A stretch of DNA of 61,660 nucleotides from Roseobacter sp. (GTDB lineage: Bacteria > Pseudomonadota > Alphaproteobacteria > Rhodobacterales > Rhodobacteraceae): the NCBI GenBank assembly GCA_024636495.1, contig JAGXGZ010000059.1, forward strand, positions 1 to 61,660, read 5' to 3'. Below are positions 39,248 through 48,402 of the stretch, one piece after another. Under the pieces are notes generated by a model. That model saw only the letters and a program-made list of their open reading frames with translations, made no database searches and was not told where the DNA came from. Numbering within the stretch: the stretch's first letter is position 1; each line of letters opens with the position of its first letter. Made by a program: the position numbers and the translations under genes.

Positions 39248-40246
39248 ATGGCCATCGGTGACGAAAAGACCCTTATGTTGACGGTGATGCGCAACGAGGG
39301 GCCATATGTTTTGGAATGGATCGCGCATCATTTTGCCTTGGGGATCGATGATCTGCTGATCTTTACCAACTATTGTTCGGACAATACCGACAAGATCCTT
39401 GACCGCATCGAAGTGCTGTGGCCGCACCGCGTCAAGCACCAGCCCAACCCCAAGATCATGTTCCCCAAACAAGGCGCGTGGCACATCATGGCGCTGCGCT
39501 ATGCGGGTAACTTTGGGCGCTACCACGCGGCCGACTGGCTGTATGTCACGGACGCGGACGAGTTTTTGAACCTCAAGAACGACGCCGGAACTCTGGACGG
39601 GTTCTTTGATCAGGCGGGTGCAGCTGATGCCGTTTCCTTCACGTCGGTGGCGTTCAACAGCAACGGGCATAAACACGAGACCACCGATCTTGTCACAACC
39701 CGCTATACGCAAACCACCATGGATCTTGAGGGGGCCGAGCAGGAAATCATATCGGCCGTCAAAACATTGTACCGCAACAAGATCATAGGCCCTCGCCGCC
39801 CCCACAGGCCCGTCACCAAGACGTTTTCAACGACGGGTTTCAAATGGATCAATGGGTCAGGCGAACCGATGCCAGCGTCGTTTACCGATAGCGATTACAA
39901 AGGCATCAACGCCGTTCCCACCCGCGCCTTTGGACAGGTGAACCACTATTCCATCAAATCCGCAGCGGAATTTCTGCTGAAGGTCGATCGCGGTGACGCG
40001 GTTCAGGCCGACCGCTTAGGTGCGTCAGAGCAATACTGGAACCACGCCAACCGTGTCGGTGGAACGGATACCAGCAACGTGGGGCTTTCCCCCGCAGCGC
40101 TTGAAATATACGACTACTTGCTGGCCGATCCGGTGCTGAAGCAGCTTCATGAGCAATCGTATGAATTGCGTCAAACCCGTTTGGCTGAAATTCTGGAAAC
40201 AGAAACAGGGCAGGATCTGGCGCGCAGGATCGGCTATTACGACTAG
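39248..40246 (+). CDS. GT2-type glycosyltransferase (Glyco_tranf_2_4), paralogue 1
   Basis: 332-residue glycosyltransferase. The N-terminus has MRNEGPYVLEWIAHHFALG and TNYCSDNTD, followed by YVTDADEFL with the Asp-x-Asp metal motif. It shares this layout with the genes at 40243 and 43064, so the three are paralogues. It is a single-gene transcript on the plus strand, and its stop overlaps the stop of the convergent gene by four bases. The sugar donor is unknown. Confidence 0.82.
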   Translation: MAIGDEKTLMLTVMRNEGPYVLEWIAHHFALGIDDLLIFTNYCSDNTDKILDRIEVLWPHRVKHQPNPKIMFPKQGAWHIMALRYAGNFGRYHAADWLYVTDADEFLNLKNDAGTLDGFFDQAGAADAVSFTSVAFNSNGHKHETTDLVTTRYTQTTMDLEGAEQEIISAVKTLYRNKIIGPRRPHRPVTKTFSTTGFKWINGSGEPMPASFTDSDYKGINAVPTRAFGQVNHYSIKSAAEFLLKVDRGDAVQADRLGASEQYWNHANRVGGTDTSNVGLSPAALEIYDYLLADPVLKQLHEQSYELRQTRLAEILETETGQDLARRIGYYD

Positions 40247-41991
40247 GGGGCGGTGCCGGGTTCGATGATCACAAACTCGGGCACGCTTAAATCTTCCGAC
40301 GGTGCCAGCGCCTGATCGCCAACCTTCCTCTGTTCGCTCATGAAGGTTGAAATGGCCGGCCCCATCAGTACAATCCGCTTGACGCTGCCGCGGTTGACGT
40401 GGCTCAAAAGCTTTGCCCCGATCTGTTCGTAAGTGGCCCGCAGCACATCGGGCTTTTCATCCTCGATCAATTCATTGATCCGTGCGATTGTCTTTGCATC
40501 ATCGCCCGGAAACACGACCCGTTCTGTGGTCATCTTTAGCTGATCGCCCAGTGATAGGTCATTCTGCGCCAAGATATTGCGCATGATCTGCATCCGTGAC
40601 GCGTTGTCTTCCTGCGCTACGACAACAGCTTGCGGCACCTCTTTGGCCGTAAAGATCGACAGAAATCCGATGCCAGACCCCAGATCCAGTACCTTCTGCC
40701 CCTCTTCGACCATGCGCCCCACCTTGCGAGCCATCCGGCGCTGGTACTTGCCGCGCATCACGAAATCGAGGGTGTTTTGAGCAAAAATCCTGACGTCCGC
40801 AGGCAAAAAAATCTCGTGGTTGGGCACCCATTCCACAGCCGTTTGCGCCGATACATCAATGTCACCGGGCACGAAACCATCACCACCTTCGCCCACATCG
40901 GCAAAATCAGCTTCGGGTTTTTTGCGGCGTTCCTCAACCGGGCGTTCAGAATTGTTCTTTTCGACCTGCGACATGAGTGCCGCGATTTCAGCCGGATCAC
41001 GCGCCTTGGGTGGCTTGGCGACGATCTGGGTAATCGGGACAGCTGAGGCCTCAATCAACGACGCCTTCAGCTCTTCGTAAGCGTCGGTTTTGCGATATTC
41101 ATCAAGCCGCGCTTCAACCCGCTCAATCGCGGCCCAGTGCAGGCGAAATAAAACCGGATCGGTCAGCAGCTCATCCATAATCGCCTTGCGGCGTTCATTA
41201 TAGCGCAGGATTTTGTCGTCATAGACCTCGTTACGGTCCTGAAGCGACCAGTAATCCGCGTTATATTTGTCTTTCTTGTTGTTCACGTTGCCGCGAAATT
41301 TGCGGATCGCGTAGCTGTCGATGGATTTTACCGCATAGTGGTTCATCTGCGCCCATTGATAGCCCACCGTTCGCCGGATCGACCGCCAGCCGCGGAATTT
41401 AAAGTAATCCTCCATCGGCAGGCCAGAGCCGTTCAGCCATTTCACCGTATCGGGAAACCCCGTCTCAAGTTCCTTGTTCTTGATCGACGGGCGGTGGATG
41501 CCGATCTTCCATTTGTCGGGATCGAATTTGAACAGAGTCTTGACGCCCCAGCCCTTGTTCCATGTCGGCGGTGCGGCATAAAGATATTGTTCCGTCACCG
41601 GATCGCGCGACCAATCCACCACATTACCCGATCCGAAAATCCGCCATGTGATGATGATCCCGTTGGCATCACCTGCCGCATCCAGCATCGGGTCTAACGT
41701 GCCGTCGCCGTAGTTGATGCACAAAAACTCATCCGCATCGAACATCAGGATCCAGTCGGCCTCGGCGACCTTGGGTTCGTTTTGCGCGTATTTCATCGCA
41801 GACGGCTGGGGTTTTACGCCCTCAGGAATGTCATTGCGACGGTGATAGCCAAGGCCCAATTCTTCGAGACGGATCAGCATCTCGTCAGTGCCGTCGCTGC
41901 AATCGTTTGTGTAGACTAGGATCTTGGTAAACCCCACGGCAAGGTGATGGGCGTACCATTCCAGCAGAAATGGTGCCTCATCCTTCATCAT
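40243..41991 (-). CDS. Bifunctional GT2-type glycosyltransferase / SAM-dependent methyltransferase, paralogue 2
   Basis: 582-residue fusion. Residues 1-about 300 are a GT2-type glycosyltransferase (MKDEAPFLLEWYAHHLAVG, FDADEFL with Asp85-x-Asp87). A charged linker (about 325-380) joins a class I methyltransferase domain whose SAM motif VLDLGSGIGF lies at about 434-443. The ATG at 41991 has no ribosome binding site, and the conserved strand KLLAIS that precedes it in relatives is encoded upstream in frame without any ATG, GTG or TTG. The frame is open back to the stop of the upstream gene, so the real start is unclear. Confidence 0.8.
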   Translation of the reverse strand: MMKDEAPFLLEWYAHHLAVGFTKILVYTNDCSDGTDEMLIRLEELGLGYHRRNDIPEGVKPQPSAMKYAQNEPKVAEADWILMFDADEFLCINYGDGTLDPMLDAAGDANGIIITWRIFGSGNVVDWSRDPVTEQYLYAAPPTWNKGWGVKTLFKFDPDKWKIGIHRPSIKNKELETGFPDTVKWLNGSGLPMEDYFKFRGWRSIRRTVGYQWAQMNHYAVKSIDSYAIRKFRGNVNNKKDKYNADYWSLQDRNEVYDDKILRYNERRKAIMDELLTDPVLFRLHWAAIERVEARLDEYRKTDAYEELKASLIEASAVPITQIVAKPPKARDPAEIAALMSQVEKNNSERPVEERRKKPEADFADVGEGGDGFVPGDIDVSAQTAVEWVPNHEIFLPADVRIFAQNTLDFVMRGKYQRRMARKVGRMVEEGQKVLDLGSGIGFLSIFTAKEVPQAVVVAQEDNASRMQIMRNILAQNDLSLGDQLKMTTERVVFPGDDAKTIARINELIEDEKPDVLRATYEQIGAKLLSHVNRGSVKRIVLMGPAISTFMSEQRKVGDQALAPSEDLSVPEFVIIEPGTAP

Positions 41992-42063
41992 CGAGATGGC
42001 CAGCAGCTTGCCGTGCGGGCTTTTATGCGGTTTCAGTTTGATGGCTTTGGCCCTTTTCGCGGC

Positions 42064-42870
42064 TTAGCGCAGCGCCTTGTTCGGATCGATGCCGATCTTT
42101 TCACACATCCGCGCGGCATAGGAACCGGGCAGCGGGGCATTCTTTTCCCACCAGGGTTTTGTGCCGTTGGTGTACAGATGGACCGACAGGGTGTTTTCGG
42201 TGAAATGCCCTTCGACGTTGCCATAGGGATCATAGAACACATCGTTTAGCTGGAACGGCACGGGGTACAGGACTTCGCGCTCGCTTGCCTTGTCGTATTG
42301 GCCAGTCTGCTTGGCAAAGTAAGTGAAAGCCTGCGGGCCGAATGCCGTGCGCTCGGCGTTATAGATGCGGTGCGCATGGGTCAGCTTTGGGTCTTGGCGG
42401 TCATATTTCTTGCGCTGGTTCTTGTTCCACCATGCGGGGTAATCAGGCAGGTTGTCGTAGTAATCGAGCAGTTGATCGATCAGCTCGCATTCCTGCGGCA
42501 TGCCCACAACACCGCAGTTCAACGCGCCAGACATGCCGTGGCGGCCAAAGATATAATCCGCATCTTCGGGAAAAGGCTGATGGCAAAATGCGTCGCAATC
42601 GATCCAGATCGCACCGGTCTTTTGGATCATCTTGTAGCGAAACACATTCGACAAAAACGATGCACTGGTCGCTTCGACCAAAGCGCGGTCGATCTCCATA
42701 ATCTCGGACGCGGGGCGCACTTCGACACCTTCGGGGGCATTGTCGACCTTGTCGGCGCAATAAAGGATCGTTTTGTGACCCGCGACAACATGGGATTTCA
42801 GGCAAAGTTGGTTCAGATAGTGAAGTTTCTCACCAATCCAAAGCGACGCAACGGGGCGACGGTCATTCAT
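42064..42870 (-). CDS. GT32/capsule-type glycosyltransferase with DxD motif
   Basis: 268-residue protein beginning ASLWIGEKLHYLNQLCLKS, as in glycosyltransferases of the DXD sugar-binding/Gb3-synthase group. The segment VFRYKMIQKTGAIWIDCDAF contains the Asp-x-Asp motif. NCGVVGMPQ and TFGPQAF-type residues follow as expected. A GAGAGG site precedes the ATG. Its stop codon is in frame with the fusion glycosyltransferase 72 bases downstream, which suggests a shared transcript. Confidence 0.78.
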   Translation of the reverse strand: MNDRRPVASLWIGEKLHYLNQLCLKSHVVAGHKTILYCADKVDNAPEGVEVRPASEIMEIDRALVEATSASFLSNVFRYKMIQKTGAIWIDCDAFCHQPFPEDADYIFGRHGMSGALNCGVVGMPQECELIDQLLDYYDNLPDYPAWWNKNQRKKYDRQDPKLTHAHRIYNAERTAFGPQAFTYFAKQTGQYDKASEREVLYPVPFQLNDVFYDPYGNVEGHFTENTLSVHLYTNGTKPWWEKNAPLPGSYAARMCEKIGIDPNKALR

Positions 42871-43063
42871 AATTTCAGCCTCTCTGATGACACTATTTTG
42901 CTGTGTCTGATTTATCTGCTCTTACGTGAGAATAACTCAGCGGCCCCTTACTTGTAAAGAATCCTTAAGGTTTCACCCGTCGGCGTGCCAAGATTGACTT
43001 GGCAGCAGCCCCGTGAGAGTCATTTGCGCAACGCAACCCGACGAAATTAAGGCGCAGCCCCTC

Positions 43064-44098
43064 GTGACCCGCATTCTAGCCATAACCTGTATGCGAAACG
43101 AAGGGCCTTATTGCCTTGAATGGATCGCCCATCACCGCGCCGCTGGCATCACGGATTTCCTGATTTTCACCCATGATTGCGACGATGGCACCGACGTGCT
43201 GCTTGATCTGATCCCCGGCGTGACCCATGTGCCGTTTGCCCCCGCACCGGATAAATCGGTGCAATGGCAGGCGATGCGGCTGGCCGATACGCATCCGTTG
43301 ATGCAGGCCGCTGATTGGGTGCTGTTCTTTGATTGCGACGAGTTTCTATGCCTTGAGGCACCGTTGCTCGACCTGAACGATCTGATCGCCTCGGTCCCCA
43401 ATGACACCGATGCCATCGCCTTGCCTTGGCGGTTTTTCGGAGCTGGCGGAGTGGAGCATTTCGAGGATGCCCCAACCCCGGACCGCTTTGCCTTTTGCGC
43501 GCCCGACCCGTTTTTCCTACCTGCGGGGAGCTTTTTCAAGACGCTGTTCCGGCCTCAAAAATTCCAGAAACTGGGCGTTCACCGCCCCAAGAACAGAGGC
43601 AAGGGAGCGGGCAAATGGAGCCTTGGCGGGATAGCGCAAGCGACAACGGCTTTCGCCGAGAATGACGCGCGGATCAATCTGTTTGGTCTGATGCAGGCCC
43701 CTGCCCGCGCGCGGCTGAACCATTATTCGCTACGCTCTGCGGCGGAGTTCATGGTCAAACGCGGACGCGGTTTGCCAAACCGGACGACAAAAACCCTTGA
43801 TCTGCACTATTGGGCAGAGCGGAATTTCAACACCGTCATAGACGCCATGATTGCCCCGATGCTGATTGGCACCCGCCAGCAGATCGCCGCATTGCGCGCC
43901 CTGCCAAAGTTGGCGCAAGCCCATGAGGACGCAGTGGCGTGGCACCGGGCGGCCTTTGCGGCGTTGATGCAAGACCCTGCCGAGGTTCAATTTTACTGGC
44001 ATCTGATCTTGCTTGGCAGCAGCACGCCACCTACCGCCGAACAGGCGCGCGCGCATCTCGCGCGCCACGGGCGGACGCCAGATTTAAACGAGGCGTAG
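43064..44098 (+). CDS. GT2-type glycosyltransferase (Glyco_tranf_2_4), paralogue 3
   Basis: 344-residue glycosyltransferase with RILAITCMRNEGPYCLEWIAHHRAAG, THDCDDGTD and LFFDCDEFL (Asp-x-Asp replaced by Asp-Cys-Asp, still D-x-D). GTG at 43064 with AAGG upstream was chosen because homology begins there; a GTG at 43013 adds 17 residues and is possible. It is divergent from the gene at 42870 and precedes the flavin oxidoreductase by about 90 bases. Confidence 0.78.
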   Translation: MTRILAITCMRNEGPYCLEWIAHHRAAGITDFLIFTHDCDDGTDVLLDLIPGVTHVPFAPAPDKSVQWQAMRLADTHPLMQAADWVLFFDCDEFLCLEAPLLDLNDLIASVPNDTDAIALPWRFFGAGGVEHFEDAPTPDRFAFCAPDPFFLPAGSFFKTLFRPQKFQKLGVHRPKNRGKGAGKWSLGGIAQATTAFAENDARINLFGLMQAPARARLNHYSLRSAAEFMVKRGRGLPNRTTKTLDLHYWAERNFNTVIDAMIAPMLIGTRQQIAALRALPKLAQAHEDAVAWHRAAFAALMQDPAEVQFYWHLILLGSSTPPTAEQARAHLARHGRTPDLNEA

Positions 44099-44188
44099 AT
44101 GCACCGTTAGACGGCGCGAACAGACTTGATTGGCTTTTGTTTCGGTTGCACCCTCAACGGCAGCAATCCCCATCAAAGGTGCCACCAG

Positions 44189-46234
44189 ATGTCCACTGAT
44201 CCGCTGCTGCAACCCTTTCAGCTTAAGCATCTGACGCTGAAAAACCGGATCATGACCACCAGCCATGAACCGGCCTATCCCGAAGACGGCATGCCCAAGG
44301 ACCGCTACCGCGCCTATCACGCGGAACGCGCCAAGGCTGGCGTGGCACTGGCGATGACGGCAGGGTCGGCGTCTGTGTCAAAGGACAGTCCGCCGGTCTT
44401 CAACAATGTGCTGGCCTATAAAGACGAGGTCGTGCCGTGGATCCGCAACTTGACGGATGCGTGTCACGACCATGGCTGCGCCGTGATGATCCAGCTGACG
44501 CATCTGGGGCGGCGCACAACGTGGAACAAGGGCGACTGGCTGCCCTCGGTGTCGTCGTCGAAACACCGCGAACCCGCGCATCGCGCCTTTCCCAAGCTGA
44601 TCGAGGATTGGGATATTGACCGCATCATCAACGACTTCGCCGATGCAGCCGAGCGGATGAAAGATGGCGGCATGGACGGGATCGAATTGCAGGTCTACGG
44701 GCATTTGCTGGATCAATTCTGGTCGCCGCTGACCAATGATCTGGTGGGGCCATATGGCGCCGATACGCTGGAAAACCGGATGCGGTTTCCGATGGATGTG
44801 CTGGCCGCTGTGCGCAAACGCGTGGGCGACGATTTCATCGTGGGCTTTCGCTATACGGCTGACGAGGCGCAGAAAGGCGGGATCACGGCGCAGGAGGGGC
44901 TAGAGATTTCCAAAAAGCTCGCCGCCTCCGGCCAGTTGGATTTTCTTAATGTGATCAAGGGGCGCATTCATACCGACCCAGCGATGACCGACGTGATCCC
45001 GGTTCAAGGTATGAAAAGCGCGCCGCATCTGGATTTTGCGGGAGAGGTCAAAAAAGCCACAGGCATGCCGACCTTCCATGCGGCGCGGATTCAGGATGTC
45101 GCAACGGCGCGCCACGCTGTGGCGGCGGGGCTGCTGGACATGGTCGGCATGACCCGCGCGCACATGGCCGACCCGCATATCGTGCAAAAGATCATGGAAG
45201 GGCGCGAGGAGGACATTCGCCCTTGCGTGGGCGCCACCTATTGTCTGGATCGTATCTATCAAGGTGGCGAGGCGCTGTGCATCCACAACGCCGCCACAGG
45301 CCGCGAGTTAACGATGCCGCACCGGATCGCCTCTGCTGATGTAAAGCGAAAGATCGTTATCATCGGCGCAGGCCCCGCAGGGCTGGAGGCCGCCCAGGTC
45401 GCGGCAGAGCGTGGGCACCATGTGACCGTGTTCGAGGCCCAGCCAGACCCTGGCGGGCAAATCCGCCTGACCGCCCAAAGCCCGCGCCGTCGCGAGATGA
45501 TGTCTATCATTAATTGGCGTATGTCCCAATGTGCCGCCCGCGATGTGGTCTTTCATTTCAACACTTGGGCCGACAACGACACTGTGCTGGCGCTTGAGCC
45601 CGACGTGGTAATTGTCGCGACAGGCGGGCTTCCCAACATCGAGCTGTTTGAAACTGGCGTCACCGCCGAAAATGTCGTGAGCGCGTGGGACATCATCTCG
45701 GGGGATGTGAAACCTGCCGAGAATATCTTGATCTACGATGAAAGCGGTGATCATCCCGGCCTGCAAGCCGCTGAAGTGGCAGCATTCGCAGGATCCAAAG
45801 TCGAAGTAATGACGCCCGACCGCGTTTTTGCCCCCGAGATCATGGCGATGAACCTTGTGCCTTATATGCGGTCGCTGCAGGATAAAGACGTCAAGTTTAC
45901 CGTTACACGGCGCCTGCTAGGTGTTGTGCACAAAGGCAACAAACTGACCGCAACGATCGGTACGGATTACAGCGACTACACCCATGAAAAGGACTATGAT
46001 CAGGTCGTGGTCAACTACGGCACCTTGCCGCTGGACGAGGTGTATCTGGCGCTAAAGCCGCTAAGCCGCAATAAAGGTGCTGTGGATCACGATGCGCTGA
46101 TCGCGGGAATGCCACAAACGATAGACTGCAATAAATCGGGCACATTCCAGCTGTTTCGCATTGGCGATGCGGTGTCTGCACGCAATACCCATGCGGCGAT
46201 TTATGATGCTCTTCGGCTCGTGAAGGATCTATGA
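44189..46234 (+). CDS. Old-yellow-enzyme / trimethylamine-dehydrogenase-like NADH:flavin oxidoreductase
   Basis: 681-residue enzyme with an FMN TIM barrel (residues about 1-330), an iron-sulfur segment and a C-terminal FAD/NAD-binding half (IIGAGPAGLEAAQVAAERGH). Relatives include TMADH, 2,4-dienoyl-CoA reductase and demethylases of methylated amines. The iron-sulfur region has Cys346, Cys352 and Cys364; Ala349 replaces the second Cys of the TMADH pattern C-x2-C-x2-C. The ATG at 44189 follows AAAGGTG. The substrate is unknown; demethylation of an N-methyl compound is possible. Confidence 0.85.
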   Translation: MSTDPLLQPFQLKHLTLKNRIMTTSHEPAYPEDGMPKDRYRAYHAERAKAGVALAMTAGSASVSKDSPPVFNNVLAYKDEVVPWIRNLTDACHDHGCAVMIQLTHLGRRTTWNKGDWLPSVSSSKHREPAHRAFPKLIEDWDIDRIINDFADAAERMKDGGMDGIELQVYGHLLDQFWSPLTNDLVGPYGADTLENRMRFPMDVLAAVRKRVGDDFIVGFRYTADEAQKGGITAQEGLEISKKLAASGQLDFLNVIKGRIHTDPAMTDVIPVQGMKSAPHLDFAGEVKKATGMPTFHAARIQDVATARHAVAAGLLDMVGMTRAHMADPHIVQKIMEGREEDIRPCVGATYCLDRIYQGGEALCIHNAATGRELTMPHRIASADVKRKIVIIGAGPAGLEAAQVAAERGHHVTVFEAQPDPGGQIRLTAQSPRRREMMSIINWRMSQCAARDVVFHFNTWADNDTVLALEPDVVIVATGGLPNIELFETGVTAENVVSAWDIISGDVKPAENILIYDESGDHPGLQAAEVAAFAGSKVEVMTPDRVFAPEIMAMNLVPYMRSLQDKDVKFTVTRRLLGVVHKGNKLTATIGTDYSDYTHEKDYDQVVVNYGTLPLDEVYLALKPLSRNKGAVDHDALIAGMPQTIDCNKSGTFQLFRIGDAVSARNTHAAIYDALRLVKDL

Positions 46235-46399
46235 TCGCATAGAAACGTCAGTCAAATGGCTTTTTCCAAGTTTCCCTTTTCCCGGCAATTGGCCCAACAT
46301 ACGACCAAAAGCGTTCCCGCATAAATGCAAGCGCCGCCGCGTTGCGGATTGCCCATAGACCCGTCCGGATGATAGAAAACAGCAAATTCCGGAGGGTGC

Positions 46400-47059
46400 A
46401 TGCGTCTGTTGATCGTAGAGGATGAGGCCGATCTGGCGCAGGCCGTCTGCGATCATTTGCGCGGGGCAAGTCACGCCGTTGATCTTGCAACCGGTGTCGA
46501 GCAGGCAAAGGCCGCTTTAAGCACCACCGGCTATGATCTTGTTTTGCTGGATTTAAGCTTGCCAGACGGGGATGGTTTGGATGTGTTGCGCTGGTTGCGG
46601 CAGCGCCACAAGGATGTTCCGGTTTTGATCGTGACGGCGCGCGACAGGATCACCGAACGCATCGCGGGGTTGGACGCCGGGGCCGATGATTACCTTGTCA
46701 AACCCTATGATCTGGACGAAATGCTGGCCCGTATTTCAGCAATTCTGCGCCGTGCCGACAATGACCGCGACCCCGAACGCAGGATTGGCGCGTTGCGGAT
46801 CATCCCGGGCACCCACACCGTTTTGCGCAATGATATCGCGGTATCGCTGACCCGCAAACAATGGGCCATCCTTGAGCGTCTGAGCCGCAGGCCAGATGCC
46901 ATTGTCCCGAAATCCGAGCTTGAAGATGCTCTTTACGGCTTTGGCGAGGAAGTTGAGAGTAATACCATCGAAGCACATGTCAGCAGGCTGCGCGCAAAGC
47001 TTGGGCGCGGCACCATCGAAACGTTGCGCGGCTTTGGATATCGAATGGGCAAAGAATGA
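46400..47059 (+). CDS. OmpR-family response regulator
   Basis: 219-residue two-component regulator. The receiver domain has the acidic pair in VEDEAD, phosphorylation site Asp51 (LVLLDLSLPDGDG) and Lys in DYLVKPYD. The C-terminal winged helix (about 125-219) ends with the recognition segment ESNTIEAHVSRLRAKLG typical of TctD/QseB-like regulators. A GGAGG site precedes the ATG. It overlaps the kinase gene in ATGA. Confidence 0.93.
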   Translation: MRLLIVEDEADLAQAVCDHLRGASHAVDLATGVEQAKAALSTTGYDLVLLDLSLPDGDGLDVLRWLRQRHKDVPVLIVTARDRITERIAGLDAGADDYLVKPYDLDEMLARISAILRRADNDRDPERRIGALRIIPGTHTVLRNDIAVSLTRKQWAILERLSRRPDAIVPKSELEDALYGFGEEVESNTIEAHVSRLRAKLGRGTIETLRGFGYRMGKE

Positions 47060-48399
47060 AGCCAGGCAGTCTATCGCGGCGTTTGGCGCTATTGATCAGC
47101 CTTGGGTTTGCGGTGATCTGGGGGCTTTCGATGTTTGTCACCAGCATTGCATTGCGGGGCGAACAGGACGAATTGTTCAACAACGAGCTGATGGAGACCG
47201 CACATCTTTTTCGCCCGATCGTCACTCAGGCCTTGGTAACAGGTGCACTGGACGTGGCCGCAGTGAACGGCGCGTTGCAGGCACGTGGTACGGGCGACGT
47301 TGATGAAGCGCTTATTTATCAGGTGCTTTCCCGCGATGGCAGCGTATTGATCCAGTCGCGTGATTTTGCACAAGCGGTTCTACCTGCGGGACCGACAATG
47401 GCGGGGTTTGTTCAGACGGAAACGCATGCTTTTTACACGACAGATTTCAATGCAAGTGGCTATGCCGTGCGCATCGGTGACCCTTTGCAAGAGCGGCTAG
47501 AGGCCTACCGCGACAGCTTTGTCGCCTTCCTGATCCCGATGCTGGCGCTTTTGCCGCTTGCGTATTTCCTGGTGGGCTGGGTCGCGCGCACGGCCCTAAA
47601 TCCCCTGGAACAGTTGCGCAGCGAAATCACCCTGCGCGGTGGCATGCGGCTGGACCAGATCGATGCAAAGGATCAGCCTTTGGAATTGGTGGCGATCACC
47701 AGCACCCTGAACAACTTTATGGGGCGGCTGGCACAATCGTTGGAAGGTGAACGGGCTTTTGCCAGTTCGGCCGCGCATGAATTGCGTACCCCGCTGGCAG
47801 TAGCATTGGCTCAGGTGCAACGGCTGCGGATTGAGACGGCGGATGGCGATGCCCTTTCGGCCATCATCAAGGTCGAAAACGCATTGAAACGGATGGTGCG
47901 GCTGGTATCGCGCCTGCTAGAGGTAGCACGCGCGGAAGCCGGGATCGGGGTGGCCACTGCAAAGACCGACATCGCCGGCGTCTTGCGCTTTGTGGTCGAC
48001 GAACACAAACGGGATCTTGCTAGACAAATGCGGATCACGCTGACGATCGAGCAGGCCCCGGTCTGGTCAGCGATGGATGCCGACGCCTTTGCCATTGTGA
48101 TAGGCAATCTGATCGACAACGCCTTTCACCATGGCAAAACCGAAGGCATCGTAGCGATCAGTCTGACCGCCACACGATACGTCAGTGTCCAGAACGACAG
48201 CGCCCTCGTCCCTGCCGAAGAATTGCAAAAGCTGGTCGGTCGGCTGCATCAAGGTGAAACGACGCACAATGGATTTGGGCTCGGGCTTTACATCGCCGAC
48301 CGGATCGTGCGCCAAGCCGGGAGCGCGCTTGAATTACGCTCTCCCTGCCAAGGACGATCATCGGGTTTTGAGGCGGGATTTGTTCTGCCCCCCGCCTAA
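47056..48399 (+). CDS. Sensor histidine kinase partner of the OmpR regulator
   Basis: 447-residue membrane kinase. Transmembrane helices lie at residues about 11-32 and 154-177, bounding a periplasmic sensor of about 120 residues. The HisKA motif SSAAHELRTPL places the phosphorylated His at residue 241. The ATPase domain has the N-box VIGNLIDNAFHHG and the G2 box GFGLGLYIADRIV. It forms an operon with the upstream regulator. The signal sensed is not evident. Confidence 0.92.
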   Translation: MKPGSLSRRLALLISLGFAVIWGLSMFVTSIALRGEQDELFNNELMETAHLFRPIVTQALVTGALDVAAVNGALQARGTGDVDEALIYQVLSRDGSVLIQSRDFAQAVLPAGPTMAGFVQTETHAFYTTDFNASGYAVRIGDPLQERLEAYRDSFVAFLIPMLALLPLAYFLVGWVARTALNPLEQLRSEITLRGGMRLDQIDAKDQPLELVAITSTLNNFMGRLAQSLEGERAFASSAAHELRTPLAVALAQVQRLRIETADGDALSAIIKVENALKRMVRLVSRLLEVARAEAGIGVATAKTDIAGVLRFVVDEHKRDLARQMRITLTIEQAPVWSAMDADAFAIVIGNLIDNAFHHGKTEGIVAISLTATRYVSVQNDSALVPAEELQKLVGRLHQGETTHNGFGLGLYIADRIVRQAGSALELRSPCQGRSSGFEAGFVLPPA

Positions 48400-48402
48400 A
48401 GA

